From Planctomycetota bacterium (GTDB lineage Bacteria; Planctomycetota; PLA2): DNA of 64,000 nucleotides. How positions within the stretch are numbered: position 1 is the first letter of the stretch; every line of letters starts with the position of its first letter. The stretch is taken from positions 47,240-111,239 of the forward strand of contig JAJFFH010000014.1 in the NCBI GenBank assembly GCA_021776735.1, in the 5' to 3' direction. A program made the translations under genes and the position numbers. Under the pieces are notes generated by a model. That model was not told the origin of the DNA and did no database searches. It saw nothing but the letters and a program-made list of their open reading frames with translations. This document shows, piece after piece, positions 60,431 to 64,000 of the stretch.

Positions 60431-60847
60431 ATGCGTCAGCGCGAGAAGGTCTTTGTGGACAGCGGAGCCTGGATTGCTCTGGCCCTTACCCGGGATCCGC
60501 TTCACGCCCGGGCGCGCGAGCAGTGGGAGGCACTGCTGGGTCACGGTGCGCGGTTCGTTACGTCGATTCCGGTCGTGCTGGAGACGTTTACGTTCTTGAA
60601 CCGGAATGCGCGACGCGAGGTGGCGCTTGCGTGGAGGGATTCGCTTGGCGCCGTTCGTGGCCTGCAGACTCTGACCTGCGGCGTTCAGGACCTGCGGCGC
60701 TCGTGGGACTATTCCTTGCGGAGCGATCTCCACAAGTTGTCCGCTGTCGATGCCACGAGTTTCGCGATCATGGAGCGCGCCAAGATTCGGTTTGCGTTCG
60801 CGTTCGACCATCGCTTTGCCGTTGTCGGCTTTCGGATGGGAGGCTGA
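60431..60847 (+). CDS. PIN-domain toxin (VapC-like)
   Basis: The 138-residue protein is a PIN domain: VFVDSGAWIALALTRDP (first Asp), SIPVVLETFTFLNRN (Glu), LSAVDATSFAIMERAK and FAFAFDHRFAVVGF (further Asp). The acidic quartet of the RNase site is complete. PIN toxins of TA pairs cleave tRNA or rRNA. It is paired with the RHH antitoxin upstream. Confidence 0.85.
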   Translation: MRQREKVFVDSGAWIALALTRDPLHARAREQWEALLGHGARFVTSIPVVLETFTFLNRNARREVALAWRDSLGAVRGLQTLTCGVQDLRRSWDYSLRSDLHKLSAVDATSFAIMERAKIRFAFAFDHRFAVVGFRMGG

Positions 60848-60964
60848 CGCGCGGGCGACGCGACATACATCGTAGGACGTAGCCGTTGGACGCGAAGTGC
60901 TTGCCTGACGTGCATCGCGCAGTCCGTCGTTGACTTCGCCGGATGACCCGCGTATCTCGAACGC

Positions 60965-61369
60965 ATGGGACGTCAACGCCTCGATCCTCGAGTGCGTCGT
61001 GGAGAGCGCGAGCTACGCTTCATCATGAAGTGGACCGGGTCGAGCTCGCCGCGCGGGAGCGTTCTCGACGAGGCGTTTCGCAGCGATCGCGGAAGCCGCG
61101 CCGTGCAGCACGTACTCGAAAGCGGGATCTACTCCGGGTCCGCGCCGGCGCGGTACGCGAAAGCCGGATGCATGTTCGTTTTCGCGGCGATGTTCGGTCT
61201 GATCGGCTGGATCGTTCTTGGCGCTCTTGCCGTGTTCTACTTGTATTGCGCGCTGTTGTTGGCCGTTTCGCCCAACGTCACGGCGTTCATGCGGGAGCTG
61301 CGCGGCCGGGCCCGGCATGGACCCGGCGGCCACCGCGGACGCCGCAGCCGATCGCGCAAACGGCGCTGA
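60965..61369 (+). CDS. small membrane protein
   Basis: The 134-residue product has a basic N-terminus, two hydrophobic segments (MFVFAAMFGLIGWIVLGALA and VFYLYCALLLAVS, which may form one hairpin) and an Arg/Gly-rich tail. Single gene between the TA pair and repeat copy B. Function unknown. Confidence 0.6.
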   Translation: MGRQRLDPRVRRGERELRFIMKWTGSSSPRGSVLDEAFRSDRGSRAVQHVLESGIYSGSAPARYAKAGCMFVFAAMFGLIGWIVLGALAVFYLYCALLLAVSPNVTAFMRELRGRARHGPGGHRGRRSRSRKRR

Positions 61370-61434
61370 GCCCGGATCGTAGCCGGCGTCGCCCGGACCA
61401 ATACGTCGTGCGAGCCCGTGTTTGGACTCTGGCT

Positions 61435-61590
61435 GGTTCATCGACGGGAACGAACATTGAAGTACGTCGCAATCGCGCACGCCGGACTTGAGGTGTTCGG
61501 GCTGGTGGCCTGAGTGGGGGCGACCCCCTGAACCCCGTCGCGATCGTCAGCGACCGGAACGTCCTCTCGTTGTTCTCCGGCTGCTCGCGT
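61435..61590. repeat. dispersed repeat, copy B
   Basis: Partner of 51476-51610 (see that entry). It ends 5 nt before the stop of the HEAT-repeat gene on the minus strand. Confidence 0.6.
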
Positions 61591-61594
61591 GGCT

Positions 61595-62566
61595 CTACTT
61601 CGCGTTCACGGCATCCAGCGCCCGCTTCGCGGCGGCGGCGAGTTCCGGATTCTTGGAGCGGCCGGCCTTCTTCAATGCGGAGATCGCTTTCTTCGAGCGT
61701 AGACGGCCGAGGTGGTCGCACATCCGGATCTTCTCTTCGATCACGAGCCGCTTGGGCAGCGACGGGCCGGCGGGATGCGTGCGACGTGACAGCATCCGGA
61801 TCAAGACGCCGACACCCGCGTCGCTTCCGAGTTCGGCGAGGGCTTCTGCGACGCTCTCGCGGACATGGTGGTCGCGGTTCTTGAGCCCCGCTTTCAGGAC
61901 CGGAAGCGCGCGCTGATCGCCCATGCGGCCCAGCGCGAGCGCGACGGACGTCTTGACGATGGCGTCGCGATCCGCGAGGCCCTGGGCCACGGTGTCGGCG
62001 AGCCGGGCTGCCCTGAGTGCGCCGGCCACCTGGAACAGCGTCGAGGCCAGCGCTCGTCGGACGCCCTTGTCCTTGTCTTGTTGGGCGACCGACAAGCCCG
62101 CCCGGAGCGGCGATTCGATGCCCATCATCAAGAGCACGGTGCCCGCCCGCGCTCGCGTCTCCGGTCGTTTGTCCTTGGTGAGCCCGATCAGCTGTTGCAT
62201 GACGGCGCGACTCATCGCATCGGCGAGCTGCTCTTGCGCACGCGGCCACTTCTCGGGAGGCGTGCCGGGCAATGCGGCGAGCATGCCGCGTAGCGCCTCG
62301 TCCAACGGGGCATCCCGGAGTTCGCGACGCAAGACGATCGCTTTTCCGTCGTTGTCTCGCGCCTGGACTACGCGTCGTTTGGACAAGCGTTGCAGGCCGC
62401 GGCTGTTGGCGACCAGCAGATGGTCGGGCTTCACGACGATGCGCTTGACCGTTTCGCGGCGACCGTCGAGCCACACGACCTCTGCGCCGTGCCCGGGCGC
62501 GACGATCAAGAACAAAGCGAGGACGGACGAAAGTCCGCGTTCGATTCCGGGGCGTAGGGTCGGCAT
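61595..62566 (-). CDS. exported HEAT-repeat protein
   Basis: ATG 62566 gives a signal peptide (MPTLRPGIERGLSSVLALFL). After a short beta region (VVWLDGRRETVKRIVVKPDH), the 323-residue product contains HEAT/PBS-lyase-type repeats (SVALALGRMGDQRALPVLKA, VRESVAEALAELGSDAGVGV, AISALKKAGRSKNPELAAAA). Exported HEAT proteins are common in Planctomycetota and act as binding scaffolds. ATG 62599 is in frame but precedes the signal. It is of the same type as the interrupted gene at 4268, without a VWA domain. Confidence 0.82.
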   Translation of the reverse strand: MPTLRPGIERGLSSVLALFLIVAPGHGAEVVWLDGRRETVKRIVVKPDHLLVANSRGLQRLSKRRVVQARDNDGKAIVLRRELRDAPLDEALRGMLAALPGTPPEKWPRAQEQLADAMSRAVMQQLIGLTKDKRPETRARAGTVLLMMGIESPLRAGLSVAQQDKDKGVRRALASTLFQVAGALRAARLADTVAQGLADRDAIVKTSVALALGRMGDQRALPVLKAGLKNRDHHVRESVAEALAELGSDAGVGVLIRMLSRRTHPAGPSLPKRLVIEEKIRMCDHLGRLRSKKAISALKKAGRSKNPELAAAAKRALDAVNAK

Positions 62567-62849
62567 GTCGGGCCTGCGGTGGGCGCTCTTGCGGCTCATC
62601 GTGAATGGATACGCGGCTCGACGACCGATCGCTCATCCGTCTTGCCGCATGCTGGCTTCGTGCCTCCAATTCGTGAGCCGGCCGGCGTGGTCTCCAGGAG
62701 TCCGCGGAGAGAGGTGCCGATGCGCGTCAACGTTCGATCTTGACGAACAGCTTTCCCTGGCGCGTAAACGGACCGGTATCCACGGAGTACTCCACACGTG
62801 CCGCGTGCCGGGCGATGGCGGGCTTCACCGAAGCCCATCCGCCGCCGCC

Positions 62850-63392
62850 TCATCCGTAGTTCATGGTGCCTTGGGCCAGCGTCTTGCCCTTCTTGCCGAG
62901 GATCTTGTAGGCGACCGGCACGCGCTTGCCGTCGCGATAGACCGACAGCCCGCGTCCGTCCGTACCGGCGATCGAAAAGCCGAGCATCATCTTGCCGCGG
63001 TGTTGCCGGACGATGGCCTCAAAAACGACCGTGTCGGCGATCGAGAACTTCGTGGCATCGCGTTTTGTCACGCGCACCTTGCGGCCCTCGCCCGCCGGCC
63101 CCGTGGAGGACAAGAACCACCAGGCGCCGTCCTTCTGGCCTTCGATGCGCGTGGTCCGCACCCGGTATTCACCGGCAGGAAGCGCGCGTCGTCGCGTCTT
63201 GGCCGTGTCCTTTGAGGACCACACCAGCGTGAACAGCCGATCGCCGCGCGCCAGCACGACGGACCCGGCGCCGAACGTCGGCTCCACGTGTGGACTTGCG
63301 TTCTTGCCGTCTTTCTTCGAGTCCGCGGGCGGCGCATCGATGCGCGTCGGCCGGCCGCGCTTGGCGTTCTTGAGCCAGCGAATCAGGGCCAC
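62850..63392 (-). CDS. hypothetical protein, possible continuation of the CxxCH protein
   Basis: The 180-residue ORF starts at a GTG (63392) and reads VALIRWLKNAKRGRP, then a beta-rich domain (SVVLARGDRLFTLVWSSKDT, YRVRTTRIEGQKDGAWWFLS, DTVVFEAIVRQHRGKMMLGF). It is in the same frame as the CxxCH protein upstream, and only a TGA and eight codons separate them. One reading-through mutation could have split a single exported gene. By itself it has no signal peptide, although its fold looks extracytoplasmic. Confidence 0.65.
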   Translation of the reverse strand: MALIRWLKNAKRGRPTRIDAPPADSKKDGKNASPHVEPTFGAGSVVLARGDRLFTLVWSSKDTAKTRRRALPAGEYRVRTTRIEGQKDGAWWFLSSTGPAGEGRKVRVTKRDATKFSIADTVVFEAIVRQHRGKMMLGFSIAGTDGRGLSVYRDGKRVPVAYKILGKKGKTLAQGTMNYG

Positions 63393-63416
63393 ACGGGCCC
63401 TGACAGGCGTGGCCGT

Positions 63417-63611
63417 TCACGACGTTCGCTTGACTTGATCGAGCCACGCGAGATCCGTGCGGATCGCAACGTCGGGCACGGTATGACAGGTCGCACACCG
63501 CGCGGCGAACATCTGGGCGACCTCGGGCGGCGCCGCCTCGGAAACCGAAACATCGAACATCGCGACGGCGACCAAAAGGGTCGCACCGGCAAGAGCGGAA
63601 AGTGAACGCAT
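63417..63611 (-). CDS. small exported CxxCH (haem-motif) protein
   Basis: GGAGGAAGC directly before ATG 63611 fixes the start. A signal peptide (MRSLSALAGATLLVAVAMFD) is followed by EVAQMFAARCATCHTVPDVA, whose CATCH is a c-type haem-binding motif, and TDLAWLDQVKRTS. The product is only 64 residues and lacks a distal Met ligand, so it is short for a cytochrome c. See the in-frame ORF downstream. Confidence 0.72.
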   Translation of the reverse strand: MRSLSALAGATLLVAVAMFDVSVSEAAPPEVAQMFAARCATCHTVPDVAIRTDLAWLDQVKRTS

Positions 63612-64000
63612 GCTTCCTCCTGTGGCGCCCTCTATCATGCCAAACCCGTCTCGCACTTGCTCGGAAGGGCATCGGGCGGCAGCAATAGGGGGGGCGGGGG
63701 CGCAGGAATCGACCCGCCATCGAGGGCGGACGTCTTGTTCCGAGACGCGGTCATGAACAGGCACGCCGATGTCGATCGCCCCGTTCGGTGCGACCGGCGA
63801 CTCGGTGTTGTCTCGACTCGATGCGCTTGCAAGGCGGGTTCAACGATATCGATCTGTTCACGGGCGCGATCCCGGAAAGTTGGCGTTTTGGAGGCCGTAG
63901 GCGGGGTTTGAGTATCTGACGTAAGCCGTTTTGTGCAAAGAGGTTCCCGCGCCCAGCCGACGGCTTTGGTATGAACAACAATGCCACGACGGACGCGGGA
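63612..64000. other. window end without recognised genes
   Basis: No coding signal was trusted in 389 nt. A tRNA-like T-arm near 63,700 lacks a matching acceptor stem and was rejected. Confidence 0.4.

Noticed and set aside
61287..62669. 460-residue Arg/Ala-rich minus-strand ORF
   Set aside because: Shadow of the HEAT-repeat gene in another frame; low-complexity composition.
63680..63760. tRNA-like sequence on the minus strand (GGTCGATTCC T-loop, GTCTC...AAGAC anticodon-like stem)
   Set aside because: No 5' acceptor strand pairs with the C-rich 3' end and position 33 is not T, so it does not fold as a tRNA.

Overview
The window looks like chromosomal DNA of a high-GC bacterium, most likely Planctomycetota or a close relative. 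This is an inference from several features: exported HEAT-repeat and HEAT/VWA proteins, a PEP-CTERM exported protein, a tiny exported haem-motif protein, GxxExxY and double-XRE genes, and a general lack of familiar housekeeping operons. No rRNA or intact tRNA was seen. A large part of the window is accessory DNA.

Layout. 0-5.6 kb is ordinary chromosome: a membrane-anchored protein cut by the window edge, an acidic linker-rich protein, comF, an outer-membrane-like protein, and an exported HEAT-repeat/VWA protein whose 3' end is lost at about 5,572. From there to about 40.5 kb lies a composite mobile region. Its left arm has a large serine recombinase, an XRE regulator with a palindromic operator, a lipoprotein, two tandem RuvC-fold genes, a second XRE, a hicBA cassette between two copies of a repeat, a helicase/primase pair with a permuted domain order, and a defence-like pair (a DUF4209/HEPN-like protein plus an OLD-like ATPase-TOPRIM protein). 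19.3-22 kb is a scar zone: a tyrosine-integrase fragment, a hairpin, a tRNA 3' end, a second large serine recombinase and an IS21 istB remnant. 22-29.6 kb is cargo: aldo/keto reductase, FKBP-like protein, hexapeptide acyltransferase, UDP-GlcNAc 2-epimerase, then a coupled set of membrane protein, NACHT NTPase fused to an FGE-sulfatase domain, and alpha/beta hydrolase. 30-40.5 kb carries transfer and DNA-handling genes: ArdC, RadC, an ECF-type sigma factor behind a terminator, a PD-(D/E)XK nuclease, a SWIM protein and two TraG/HerA-type ATPases. I recognise no relaxase or secretion channel.

40.6-52 kb holds a membrane protein, a chimeric endonuclease/exonuclease/phosphatase (EEP) pseudogene, and the most striking pair in the window: two GHKL/Hsp90-like ATPases, the second fused to a class III nucleotide cyclase domain. 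A PAS hybrid histidine kinase, a HEVLE-motif protein and decayed regulators follow.

52.5-56.5 kb is a stand-alone HK97-like capsid gene followed by four proteins I cannot identify, with no terminase, portal or tail genes. A decayed IS3-family element (56,496-58,044) with recognisable inverted repeats follows. 58-64 kb returns to chromosome-like content: a double-XRE regulator, GxxExxY protein, a ribbon-helix-helix/PIN toxin-antitoxin pair, an exported HEAT-repeat protein and a small CxxCH protein.

The best candidates for undescribed systems are the Hsp90-like/cyclase pair, the NACHT-FGE operon, the HEPN/OLD pair and the orphan capsid cluster. All functional assignments come from reading motifs in the sequence; no database search was made.
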